Source of the DNA: Bacillota bacterium
GTDB taxonomy: Bacteria; Bacillota; Clostridia; Oscillospirales; Ruminococcaceae
Assembly (NCBI GenBank): GCA_023413185.1
Contig: JAEZQD010000128.1
Location: 1 to 24,216, forward strand
DNA length: 24,216 bases
Reading direction: 5' to 3'
The first letter of the stretch is position 1. Each line of letters starts with the position of its first letter. Shown piece after piece: positions 15,687 through 23,324 of this stretch. A program made the position numbers and the translations under genes. The notes under the pieces were generated by a model. The model ran no database searches. It had not been told where the DNA came from and saw nothing but the letters and a program-made list of their open reading frames with translations.

Positions 15687-15856
15687 AACCGATGATGAAC
15701 CTGTACACTGTTCTTTGCATTGTACCAATCGTAGCACGCACACCCTTACCCACGGTTAAGGGCTGCAGCAGCAGAATTAGCTTACTTCTAGCTTTTCGAT
15801 ACGGGTTACATTGCACCAAACCGCAGACCGGCGTAAGCCAGCCTGCGGTTTGGTGT
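15687..15856 (+). ncRNA. Candidate small structured RNA of unknown family
   Basis: No convincing coding frame is present. From the predicted start (about 15687) the sequence can fold well. CCCTTA (15743-15748) pairs with TAAGGG (15757-15762), and GTAACC (15685-15690) can close against GGTTAC (15804-15809). A perfect 13-bp stem, CACCAAACCGCAG with CTGCGGTTTGGTG (15814-15826, 15843-15855), is capped by GGC-GTAA-GCC, a GNRA-type tetraloop. The hairpin is followed by a weak T-rich stretch ending in TTTT (15869-15872). It is not recognised as 6S, SRP RNA, tmRNA or RNase P. It may equally be the leader of the LytTR gene. Confidence 0.35.
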
Positions 15857-15872
15857 ATTATCGTGGTCTTTT

Positions 15873-15924
15873 AGTTGAAACAAGTTGTCGAAAATGGTAA
15901 GATAAAGGTAAAACAACTGACAAC
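15873..15924 (+). promoter_or_regulatory. AGTTG direct and inverted repeats upstream of the LytTR gene
   Basis: AGTTG occurs at 15873 and 15883, exactly one helical turn apart. The inverse forms ACAACT (15913-15918) and GACAAC (15919-15924) follow. Together they could form a binding site for a dimeric regulator, possibly the LytTR protein itself. LytTR sites are more often direct repeats about two turns apart, so the match is loose. Confidence 0.25.
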
Positions 15925-15943
15925 AATCTGCATCAAAAGGTCG

Positions 15944-16031
15944 TGCATCGGTGCGTACCGGCAGGCTGCAAAATGAGGAAGTCTCAGGTGCCACGCAGTT
16001 TCCAAACGCAGTGAGGCACTACACCGATGCA
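15944..16031 (+). promoter_or_regulatory. Inverted-repeat leader structure upstream of the LytTR regulator
   Basis: TGCATCGGTG (15944-15953) and CACCGATGCA (16022-16031) form a perfect 10-bp stem enclosing 68 nt. Inside are TGAG-GAAGT-CTCA and a GTGCC/GGCAC stem, so an RNA three-way junction is possible. CGGT-GCGT-ACCG just inside the left arm competes with the closing stem. No known riboswitch consensus was recognised. The stem ends 39 nt before the RBS of the regulator gene. Confidence 0.4.
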
Positions 16032-16087
16032 GCCGTCCATGCATAAGGGCAAGTGAAAAGGTCTGATGAAGGGGAGGGTAGAACGCC

Positions 16088-16801
16088 TTGATATTCATCG
16101 TGTGCTGTGACGAAAATGTCGCCCATTTAAACAACCTCAGGCAAGAGATTGCCATGCTTCAAGTTGATGAACGGGTCAATGCCGTGTTTTTTACTACCCC
16201 AAAACAGCTAACCGATTATATGCAGCAAAACGCCCACCTGGTAGACATCCTGCTGTGCGACACCGTCTTAAACAACAAAAGCTCCATATCCATGGTAGAG
16301 GCGATACTAAAGATAAGCCCATGTGTGCAGGTTATCTTTATGTCGGTACTCGCCGCATGGTGCGAAAAGACCTATGAGGTGGAGCATGTGTACTTTCTCA
16401 AAAAGCCGGTGAGGCAGGCGGCGCTTGCCAACGCGGTTTTACTGGCAGCCCGCAGGGCAAAGCAGCTAAAGGAACGCTACATCAACGTACAGAAAAAAAG
16501 CGAGATACAGACCATACCGTTTTCTGAGATTCTTTATATCGAATCGGCTCTGCGCGAGATTCGCATCGTCACACAGCGGCAGAACGTGCAGGCGTATAAC
16601 CGAATTTCCGATATTGCGCAGCGTCTGGACGGTCGGTTCATGGGATGCCACAAAAGCTATATCGTCAATCTGGAAAAGGTGGAGCGCATCGGCGGCTTGC
16701 AGTTCATCCTATCGGATGGTCAGGCGGTGCCCATTGCTCAGGCGCGGTATCGCGAGGCAACGCAGCGGTTTTTGCATTACACCGGTCAGCTGTACAGCTA
16801 A
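16088..16801 (+). CDS. LytTR-type response regulator (receiver plus LytTR DNA-binding domain)
   Basis: The TTG start follows GGGGAGGG (16071-16078) at 9 nt; no in-frame ATG exists near it. The 237-aa product has a receiver domain (about 1-120) with the acidic pocket in IVCCDEN (Asp8, Glu9), phospho-acceptor Asp58 (ILLCDT) and conserved Lys106 before Pro (LKKP). A LytTR domain follows (about 137-233) with the family signatures IPFSEILYIES, FMGCHKSYIVNLEKVERI and DGQAVPIAQARY. Such AgrA/LytR-like regulators control exported-factor or peptide-signalling genes. No partner kinase, peptide precursor or CAAX protease lies next to it, so it is an orphan here. It lies alone between a PiT operon and a MarR/ABC operon, with a dyad/terminator after it (16929-16969). 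Confidence 0.88.
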   Translation: MIFIVCCDENVAHLNNLRQEIAMLQVDERVNAVFFTTPKQLTDYMQQNAHLVDILLCDTVLNNKSSISMVEAILKISPCVQVIFMSVLAAWCEKTYEVEHVYFLKKPVRQAALANAVLLAARRAKQLKERYINVQKKSEIQTIPFSEILYIESALREIRIVTQRQNVQAYNRISDIAQRLDGRFMGCHKSYIVNLEKVERIGGLQFILSDGQAVPIAQARYREATQRFLHYTGQLYS

Positions 16802-16897
16802 GCTGCTTGTGGGGGTTCGGGCTAAGAAGCGCCGCGCGGAATAGTTTAGTTGCAGGGCTTATTTTTTAAACAAAATGTGAATACTGTGGTTATGTAG

Positions 16898-16925
16898 TTG
16901 ACTATTAGAGCAAGAGTAGTATAAT
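16898..16925 (+). promoter_or_regulatory. Promoter of the marR-ABC exporter operon
   Basis: TTGACT (16898-16903) and TATAAT (16920-16925) are 16 bp apart, near consensus. The -35 lies inside GTTGACTATTAG (16897-16908), which matches 10 of 12 bases of the dyad half at 16942-16953, so a repressor could cover both. Confidence 0.7.
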
Positions 16926-16928
16926 TCA

Positions 16929-16969
16929 AAACAGTAAATCGGTTAACTATTAACCGGCTTACTGTTTTT
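16929..16969 (+). terminator. Terminator-shaped dyad that also looks like the MarR operator
   Basis: The core is a perfect palindrome, CGGTTAA-CTA-TTAACCG (16940-16956), typical in size and symmetry of MarR operators. It is flanked by AAACAGTAA and TTACTGTTT (16929-16937, 16959-16967). A TTTTT run (16965-16969) makes the whole an intrinsic terminator for transcripts arriving from the LytTR gene. The predicted start of the marR transcript (about 16932) lies inside its left arm, so new transcripts would carry only part of the hairpin. Both roles are inferred from form. Confidence 0.6.
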
Positions 16970-17057
16970 GTTTGACGTTTGAAGGCACAAAGACCTTACG
17001 CTGCACCCGCTGCGTTGGGGTAACAGCATGCAGCAGGCTCAAAAAGGAGGAACGGAG

Positions 17058-17573
17058 ATGGAACGTTCTACAACGTCGGTAGGCAAAAAGATGATGCGCA
17101 TCTCGCTGATGCACCGCATTACGATAGAGAAGGCAACAATAGAAAAAGGGCTGTATTTTGGTCAGTTCCCCGTACTTGACTTTGTGACAAAGAACAACGG
17201 CTGCACACAGGCGCAGCTTGCACAGTACATGCAGGTGTCCGCCCCTTCCGTCGCTCGTTCGGTGGCACGAATGGAACGTGCGGGACTCATAGAGCGGGTG
17301 GGGGATGAAAACGACCGTCGGTGCAATCAGCTTAGCGTTACCGAAAAGGGCATAAAAACGGCAAACTTCTGCCGCGCACACATCGAGGCATCCAACGGCA
17401 AGATGCTCGAGGGGTTTTCTCACCAGGAGATTGATGCGCTGAGTGCGTATCTGGACCGCATCATCGAAAACCTTTCAACCGAAACCCTCACGGACAACAG
17501 CATGTTCTCACTGGTGGCGCAGGCAATGGAGCTGCAAAAGTCAAAGGAATCAAAACGCAAACAATCGGATTAA
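17058..17573 (+). CDS. MarR-family transcriptional regulator
   Basis: The ATG at 17058 lies 7 nt after AAAGGAGG (17043-17050); the in-frame ATG at 17028 is upstream of that site and is rejected. The 171-aa product has the MarR winged-helix core. The recognition region is CTQAQLAQYMQVSAPSVARSVARMERAGLIER (helix-turn-helix around 50-80). The wing carries the hallmark DENDRRCNQLSVTEKG, where MarR proteins have D-x-R-D-x-R. Flanking helices would form the dimer interface. The first gene of an operon with two ABC half-exporters, it most likely represses that operon in response to a small molecule. The dyad at 16929-16969 and its partial copy over the -35 are the obvious operators. Confidence 0.9.
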   Translation: MERSTTSVGKKMMRISLMHRITIEKATIEKGLYFGQFPVLDFVTKNNGCTQAQLAQYMQVSAPSVARSVARMERAGLIERVGDENDRRCNQLSVTEKGIKTANFCRAHIEASNGKMLEGFSHQEIDALSAYLDRIIENLSTETLTDNSMFSLVAQAMELQKSKESKRKQSD

Positions 17574-17601
17574 AACCGTTTAGAGTAAAGGAGAAATGCG
17601 C

Positions 17602-19338
17602 ATGAAAAAATTAGCAAAGCTGCTTCGCCTGATGAAGCCCTACTGGCTGTTTGCGCTGCTCGGACCAATCGCAATTGTGTTTGAGGTGTTGTTAGAGATA
17701 CGCATTCCGTTTTTGATGGCGGAGATTATTGACAAGGGTATTCCCGCCAAGGATATGACGCTTGTTCTGCAGACGGGCGGAAAGATGGTGTTAATGGCGC
17801 TGTTTTCCTTGGTGTGCGGCGCATCCGCCTCGTACTTTTCTGCCTATGCCGCTATGGGGCTTGGTTCACAGATTAGAAAGACGCAGTTTAACCGCATACA
17901 GGGCTTTTCGTTTTCAAATATTGACCGTCTGGGTACGGCGTCGCTGATTACCCGCCTGACCACCGACGTCAACAACATTCAGCACGCGGTAATGATGAGC
18001 CTGCGCCTTTTGGTACGCGCGCCGGTTATGATGGTCAGCGCGATTCTTATGGCATACAGCATCAACCAAAGCCTGGTTTCGGTGTTTTTGTTTGCGGTGC
18101 CGCTGCTTGCCTTGTGCATCGGCGTTATCATGATGCGGGCGTTTCCGCGCTTTACCATCATGCTCGGCAAGTTCGATAAGCTCAACGCATCGATTCAAGA
18201 GAACCTGATAGGCATTCGCGTCGTCAAGGCCTTTGTGCGCGCAAAGCATGAAAAGGAGAAGTTTGGCGGGGCCAACGACGATGTGATGCACGCCCAGCGC
18301 AAGGCGGAGTACACTGTAATCTTCGGCATGCCGCTGATGATGTTGACGATCTATTCCTGCATCATCGCAATCCTGTGGTTCGGCGGCAACCTAGTAATCG
18401 ACGGGCAGATGCTCACCGGTGAGCTGATGAGCTTTATCACCTACGTTACGCAGATCTTGGTCTCGCTGATGATGATCTCGATGGTGTTTATCACACTGGT
18501 CATCTCGCGTGCGTCCTTTGGGCGTATTATTGAGGTACTCGACGAGCAAAGCGACATTACCGACCAAGGCTGCGACCCCTCGCTGACCGTGCAAAACGGC
18601 GAAATCACCTTTGAGAATGTGTCGTTTAAGTACAGCCAAACCGCCGAGGAGAATACACTCGACAACATCAATTTTACCATCCGGTCGGGCGAAACGGTGG
18701 GCATACTGGGCGGTACCGGCTCGGCAAAGACGACGCTGGTACACCTCATCCCCCGCTTATACGACGTAACGGGGGGCAGGGTGCTGGTGTCGGGGCACGA
18801 TGTCAGAGATTACCCCCTCGACGCGCTGCGTGCCGCCATAGGCATGGTTCTGCAGAAGAATGTGCTGTTCTCGGGTCCCATTATCGAAAACCTCAAGTGG
18901 GGCAATCCCCATGCCGCGCAGCAGGATGTTGAGTGGGCGGCGGGTGCGGCACAGGCACACAGCTTTGTTACAAGCTTCTCCGAAGGGTACGACACCGACC
19001 TTGGACAGGGCGGCGTAAACGTATCCGGCGGGCAGAAACAGCGCCTATGCATAGCACGGGCATTGCTCAAACGCCCCAAAATCATGATATTAGACGACAG
19101 CACCAGTGCCGTGGACACCGCCACCGATGCAAAGATACGTGCGGCGTTTGCAAACGAGCTGCGCGACACCACCAAGATTATTATTGCGCAGCGCGTGGCT
19201 TCGGTGCGCGATGCGGATAAGATTATTGTGCTTGACAACGGGCAGATTGCCGACATCGGCAACCACGACGAGCTGTTTGCGCGCAGTGACATCTACAAAG
19301 AGGTATTCTTGTCTCAACAGAAAGGGGTGGCGCAGTAA
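17602..19338 (+). CDS. ABC exporter half-transporter, degenerate-site subunit (TM287-like)
   Basis: The ATG at 17602 is 8 nt from AAAGGAG (17587-17593); the ATG at 17596 is too close. The 578-aa product has a six-helix exporter domain (about 1-320) then an ATPase domain. Walker A reads GGTGSAKTT with Lys376, and Ala375 replaces the usual Gly. The signature is canonical (VSGGQKQRL). After Walker B the catalytic Glu is Asp499 (ILDDSTSAVD) and the switch His is Gln530 (IIAQRVAS). These are the hallmarks of the non-hydrolysing half of heterodimeric exporters such as TM287/288, BmrCD and LmrCD. Its stop overlaps the start of the partner gene by one base, so translational coupling is likely. It probably exports drugs, lipids or peptides; the substrate cannot be told. 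Confidence 0.9.
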   Translation: MKKLAKLLRLMKPYWLFALLGPIAIVFEVLLEIRIPFLMAEIIDKGIPAKDMTLVLQTGGKMVLMALFSLVCGASASYFSAYAAMGLGSQIRKTQFNRIQGFSFSNIDRLGTASLITRLTTDVNNIQHAVMMSLRLLVRAPVMMVSAILMAYSINQSLVSVFLFAVPLLALCIGVIMMRAFPRFTIMLGKFDKLNASIQENLIGIRVVKAFVRAKHEKEKFGGANDDVMHAQRKAEYTVIFGMPLMMLTIYSCIIAILWFGGNLVIDGQMLTGELMSFITYVTQILVSLMMISMVFITLVISRASFGRIIEVLDEQSDITDQGCDPSLTVQNGEITFENVSFKYSQTAEENTLDNINFTIRSGETVGILGGTGSAKTTLVHLIPRLYDVTGGRVLVSGHDVRDYPLDALRAAIGMVLQKNVLFSGPIIENLKWGNPHAAQQDVEWAAGAAQAHSFVTSFSEGYDTDLGQGGVNVSGGQKQRLCIARALLKRPKIMILDDSTSAVDTATDAKIRAAFANELRDTTKIIIAQRVASVRDADKIIVLDNGQIADIGNHDELFARSDIYKEVFLSQQKGVAQ

Positions 19339-21236
19339 TGCCGGGACCCGGACATGGACCACAGATGGCGATGGCTCGCCCTAAAAATATGCGCAAAACC
19401 TTTATGCGGCTGCTTGGCTACCTGACGCGATACAAGCTGCGCCTGGCGCTGATTGTACTGTTTGTTATCATCAGCTCGCTTGCGGGCGTTGCGGGCACCT
19501 ATTTTCTCAAACCGATTATCAACGACGGCATCCTTCCGCTTGTAGGTACTTCACCGTCGTTTGAGGACTACCTGCCGCTAATTAAGCTGATTGTTATCAC
19601 AGCAAGCATCTTCACCGCGGGTGCTGTCTCCAGCTATATCTATAGCCGCCTGATGATTACACTTTCAACCAAGACGCTCAACAACCTGCGAAAGGAGCTG
19701 TTCGAGCGCATGGAGGATCTGCCCATCGGCTACTTTGACACCCATACCCACGGCGAGCTGATGAGCCGTTTCACAAGCGACGTCGATTCGCTACGCGAGG
19801 CGCTAAGCAACAGTGCGTCGGGCATAATCAATTCGTTTATTACGGTGGTGGGCACCTTTGTTATGATGCTCATCATCAGTCCGCTTCTGACGCTGCTGAT
19901 TATCGTGATGCTTGTGGTTATGCTGCTTATCGTAAAAACCATCGGCGGCAAGAGCGCGGCCAACTTTAAGGCGCAGCAAAAGGCCATAGGCGCCGCCAAC
20001 GGGTACATCGAGGAGATGATTGAAGGGCTCAAAGAGGTGAAGGTGTTCAGCCGCGAGGAGCGCGTAAAGGCCGACTTTGCCGTGCTCAACGAAACGGTGC
20101 GCTCGGTTTCCACCCGCGCAAACACCTACGCCAGTATACTCATGCCTATCATGGGCAACCTTTCGTACGTTAACTTTGCGCTAACCGCTTCGGTGGGTGC
20201 CGCTATGGTCATCGCAGGGCGGATGGACATCGGCTCAATCGCCTCGTTTTTGCAGTATTCGCGCCAGTTTTCTCAGCCGATTGTACAGCTTTCACAGCAG
20301 TTCAACTCCATCCTAATGGCGATTGCGGGTGCGGAACGCATCTTTGAGATCATTGACCAAACACCCGAACCCGACGACGGCTATGTCACGCTTGTCAACT
20401 GCTGCGAGGATGAGACAGGCGGGATTACCGAGTGCGAGCAGCGCACCGGATTGTGGGCGTGGAAGCATCCCCACAGCGACGGCAGCATAACCTATGCGCG
20501 TCTAAACGGAGATGTGCGGTTTGAGAACGTGACGTTTGGCTATGTGCCCGATAAAACGGTGCTTGGCAACGTAACGTTGTATGCAACCCCCGGGCAGAAG
20601 ATTGCGCTGGTGGGCTCCACGGGAGCGGGCAAGACCACCATCACAAATCTAATCAACCGCTTTTACGAGCTCACCGACGGCAAGATTCGTTACGACGGTA
20701 TTAATATCACCAAGATAAAAAAAGACGACCTGCGCAGGTCGCTGGGCATGGTGCTGCAGGATACCCACCTGTTCACCGGCACGGTGCGTGAGAACATCCG
20801 CTACGGGCGACTTGACGCCACAGACGACGAGATTGTGGCGGCGGCAAAGGTTGCGAATGCGCATTGGTTTATTAACCACCTGCCTAACGGGTACGACACC
20901 ATGCTGACGGGTGACGGAACCAACCTCAGTCAGGGGCAGCGCCAGCTTATCGCCATTGCACGCGCCGCGGTTGCCGACCCGCCGGTGCTCATACTCGACG
21001 AGGCTACCAGCTCGATAGACACGCGCACCGAGGCGCTGATAGAGAAGGGCATGAACACCCTGATGAAGGGGCGCACCGTATTTGTCATTGCGCACCGCCT
21101 ATCAACCGTGCGCAACGCCGATTGTATTTTGGTGCTTGAAAACGGCGAGATTATCGAGCGCGGCAACCACGACGAGCTGATAGCGCAAAAGGGCAGGTAC
21201 TATCAGCTGTATACCGGACAGTTTGAGCTAAGCTAA
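19338..21236 (+). CDS. ABC exporter half-transporter, catalytic-site subunit (TM288-like)
   Basis: The start overlaps the previous stop (TAATG) behind AAGGGG (19322-19327). The 632-aa product has a Met/Gly/Pro-rich N-terminus (MPGPGHGPQMAMARP) and six membrane helices (about 30-345). The ATPase has intact Walker A (STGAGKTT), Walker B with catalytic Glu555 (LILDEATSSID) and switch His586 (IAHRLST). Its signature is LSQGQ rather than LSGGQ, as in TM288-type subunits. Paired with the first subunit's canonical signature, it should form the one active ATP site. An extra stretch of about 40 residues (350-395, with CCEDE and WAWKHPH) sits between the membrane domain and the ATPase; related clostridial proteins have it too. 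Last gene of the marR operon. Confidence 0.92.
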   Translation: MPGPGHGPQMAMARPKNMRKTFMRLLGYLTRYKLRLALIVLFVIISSLAGVAGTYFLKPIINDGILPLVGTSPSFEDYLPLIKLIVITASIFTAGAVSSYIYSRLMITLSTKTLNNLRKELFERMEDLPIGYFDTHTHGELMSRFTSDVDSLREALSNSASGIINSFITVVGTFVMMLIISPLLTLLIIVMLVVMLLIVKTIGGKSAANFKAQQKAIGAANGYIEEMIEGLKEVKVFSREERVKADFAVLNETVRSVSTRANTYASILMPIMGNLSYVNFALTASVGAAMVIAGRMDIGSIASFLQYSRQFSQPIVQLSQQFNSILMAIAGAERIFEIIDQTPEPDDGYVTLVNCCEDETGGITECEQRTGLWAWKHPHSDGSITYARLNGDVRFENVTFGYVPDKTVLGNVTLYATPGQKIALVGSTGAGKTTITNLINRFYELTDGKIRYDGINITKIKKDDLRRSLGMVLQDTHLFTGTVRENIRYGRLDATDDEIVAAAKVANAHWFINHLPNGYDTMLTGDGTNLSQGQRQLIAIARAAVADPPVLILDEATSSIDTRTEALIEKGMNTLMKGRTVFVIAHRLSTVRNADCILVLENGEIIERGNHDELIAQKGRYYQLYTGQFELS

Positions 21237-21271
21237 ACAAAAAACGAGCGGACGGCTTTTGCCGTCCGCTC
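21237..21271 (-). terminator. Intrinsic terminator for the minus-strand sensor gene, possibly bidirectional
   Basis: A perfect 11-bp stem, GAGCGGACGGC/GCCGTCCGCTC (21246-21256, 21261-21271), has a four-base loop. The run of As at 21239-21244 becomes a T6 tail on the minus strand, so it fits the end of the gene stopping at 21294. On the plus strand no T-run follows, but the hairpin is 9 bp from the ABC gene's stop and may serve both convergent genes. Confidence 0.8.
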
Positions 21272-21293
21272 CGCTGCTGTAAGGGGCAGATTA

Positions 21294-23057
21294 CTATAAT
21301 TCCTCGTTAATCGGAATGCAGATGGTGATGGTAGTGCTGTTCTCTTTTACGTCAAGAGTAACGGATGCTTCATCCTTGTACATCAGGTGAAGGCGGGCGG
21401 CAAGGTTTGCAAACCCGGAGCCGGATACAATGCCGCCGGTGGGCGCCTCTATTTTACGCCGCATCTCGTCCAGCTGCAAGTGGGTGGGCGGGCCGGCGTT
21501 ATCGGTCGCCACAATCACAATCAGTCCGCCCTGAAGCCGCACATGAATGCTGATGAAGGTATCGTCGCGGGCGGTGTTTTGGGTGCGCAGCAGGGCATAT
21601 TCCGCGAGCGGGTAAAGGCAAAGCTTTGGAATCATCAGCTCAAGGCACCGGTCGTCGGCACTCACACGATAGTCAAACTGTTCAAACGCTTGTGTTTTTA
21701 TCAGCTGTAGGTAGCCACTCGTAAACAGCACCTCATCCTCCACCCGTTCGTAATCATTCGGGCTTGCGGTGTATTCCATCAGGTTCAGCATGCCGTCGGT
21801 CATCTGGGTAAGTCGGTTATGACCCCGACGCGTGGAAAGAGAGGAAAATGCCTTAAGCGTGTATTTGATGATGCCGGGTGTGACGCGAGCCTGTAAAACC
21901 GAGAGCTGGGTGCTGTCTCGCTCCACCACGGCCTGGTTATACTGTTCCTTTAGGTCAGTCACCCTTGACGTCAGCTCGTCAAACCGCTCGGACAGCATAT
22001 GGATTTCGGCGCTGCCACCAAAGCAGCACAGGGGCTCGGGTAGCGGTTTGCCGTTGCCGCTTACCTTTCCGCTTAACGCATACAGCGGCAGGGTAAGGTA
22101 ACGCGCAGAGAGAAAGATTAAAAGCAGGCAGAGTATGAGCAAGGGGATCGAGATAAGCAGCAGATCCTGGCGCAGGTCGGCAATCTGTTCGTCGATTGTC
22201 GACTTGGGAAGTAAGTGTACAAAGCGCCACTCGTACTTTGCAGAGGTATCCGCCACCATATAATACACGCCTTCATTCACCTGTACAACGGGGCTTTCCC
22301 CGCGCAGCGCGGCAACCAGATCAGGGCTTAAGCGAACAAGGCTGGGGGCGTTTATCATTTCGGGGTTGCTGGTGTAATAGATGCGATTGCCGCTGTTAAG
22401 CAGCAGCACCTCCCCGGTCTCGAACGAACTGTTTCGGGCAAGGGCATTGATGTATGAGTTGTCAACCTCCATCACCACCGCGGCAAGAGGCTTGCCGTCC
22501 GCCACGTTGATGATGACGCGGGTTATGGTGTGAAGACCGTCTGTCCCCAGCGGAGCGGAGTGCAGGTAGGGCGCTTCCCGCGAGGCGTCCTCAAACCCGG
22601 GTATCAGCGACGGCGTTTGGCTGCCAAACGACCGCACGTTGGGGGAGTCTTTGGATATGGAGAACGCTTTGCCAAGGGGCAGCATATACACCGTGTAGCT
22701 GTTGATATCGCTGCGGGAGTAAAATATATTGCGAACCAAGCTTTTAGTATACATCTCTGCTTCATAGTCAAAGGAAGCGGGCGAGGCAAGGCATTGCATA
22801 AAGCTCTCGTCGTTGCGGATGGATAGAGAATAGGTGAGCAGCGCGTCGGTGTAAGCGTCAAGGTCGTTAAGCGTCATGCTTAAAACAGCATGGTTTGATT
22901 CGGTGAAGGTATTCCTGATTACAACAATAGAACGACCGACCGTAAGGGTTACAATCAGAATAAAAACCATCACCATAGAAAGCCCGAAGATGGCGGTAAG
23001 CTTGACCGATAATGCCATAGTTCCAAGCCCTTGTTGTAGTTTGTTAAGCAGGTTCAC
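21294..23057 (-). CDS. YesM-like two-TM sensor with degenerate kinase motifs (predicted pseudokinase)
   Basis: The GTG at 23057 is chosen because GGAGG (complement of 23068-23072) lies 10 nt before it; the longer TTG frame at 23084 starts ahead of that site. The 587-aa product has a membrane helix (about 15-42), an extracellular sensor of about 240 residues of the Cache kind, a second helix (about 295-320) and a HAMP-like RYLTLPLYAL. A His_kinase/HATPase region like that of YesM follows. The dimerisation helix has LQARVTPGIIKYTL where YesM proteins have LQAQINPHFLYNTL, so the phospho-acceptor His is Gly. The N-box reads PLAEYALLR, Tyr replacing the Mg-binding Asn. The G1 box is DNAGPP rather than DNGxG; the GSGFANL loop is kept. 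It is divergent from a sugar-binding lipoprotein gene, the usual YesM/YesN context. The response regulator is not in the window. Confidence 0.82.
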   Translation of the reverse strand: MNLLNKLQQGLGTMALSVKLTAIFGLSMVMVFILIVTLTVGRSIVVIRNTFTESNHAVLSMTLNDLDAYTDALLTYSLSIRNDESFMQCLASPASFDYEAEMYTKSLVRNIFYSRSDINSYTVYMLPLGKAFSISKDSPNVRSFGSQTPSLIPGFEDASREAPYLHSAPLGTDGLHTITRVIINVADGKPLAAVVMEVDNSYINALARNSSFETGEVLLLNSGNRIYYTSNPEMINAPSLVRLSPDLVAALRGESPVVQVNEGVYYMVADTSAKYEWRFVHLLPKSTIDEQIADLRQDLLLISIPLLILCLLLIFLSARYLTLPLYALSGKVSGNGKPLPEPLCCFGGSAEIHMLSERFDELTSRVTDLKEQYNQAVVERDSTQLSVLQARVTPGIIKYTLKAFSSLSTRRGHNRLTQMTDGMLNLMEYTASPNDYERVEDEVLFTSGYLQLIKTQAFEQFDYRVSADDRCLELMIPKLCLYPLAEYALLRTQNTARDDTFISIHVRLQGGLIVIVATDNAGPPTHLQLDEMRRKIEAPTGGIVSGSGFANLAARLHLMYKDEASVTLDVKENSTTITICIPINEEL

Positions 23058-23178
23058 CCAAAATGCACCTCCGATTGATGACAAAGCCCTGTTGTGTCGG
23101 GATAAAGCGCTGTTTTAACATCGATTCAATTGGTGATAGTAATGCTGACGAAACCCACCACTCGGTACTATGCCTTTT

Positions 23179-23207
23179 ATTATATCACAAATTCTGTTTG
23201 GAATTAA
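23179..23207 (-). promoter_or_regulatory. Putative promoter of the YesM-like sensor gene
   Basis: On the minus strand a perfect TATAAT lies at 23184-23179, preceded by TG three bases upstream. TTAATT (23207-23202) is a weak -35 at 17 bp. The leader would be about 115 nt. Confidence 0.5.
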
Positions 23208-23245
23208 CATAGAACATACAAAATAATCATTTTTCGGCAAAGCAA

Positions 23246-23274
23246 TTTACAAAAAACGCACAAAAAGTTATACT
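23246..23274 (+). promoter_or_regulatory. Promoter of the solute-binding lipoprotein gene
   Basis: TTTACA (23246-23251) and TATACT (23269-23274) are 17 bp apart in an A/T-rich stretch. The predicted start is about 45 bp before the ATG at 23325. The divergent sensor promoter lies 40-90 bp away, so shared control is possible. No catabolite-control (cre) palindrome was recognised. Confidence 0.6.
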
Positions 23275-23324
23275 GAAAATAGAATTTCCGTAAAAATATC
23301 TCTAGCTAAGGTGAAACGGGGTGG

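Noticed and set aside
15960..16020. RNase P-like or cobalamin-riboswitch-like words (GAGGAAGTC, GGTGCCAC) in the LytTR leader
   Set aside because: The region is far too short for RNase P RNA and lacks the other conserved blocks of either family.
21246..21271. Hairpin as a standard plus-strand terminator for the ABC operon
   Set aside because: The T-run exists only on the minus strand; a plus-strand role is possible but secondary.
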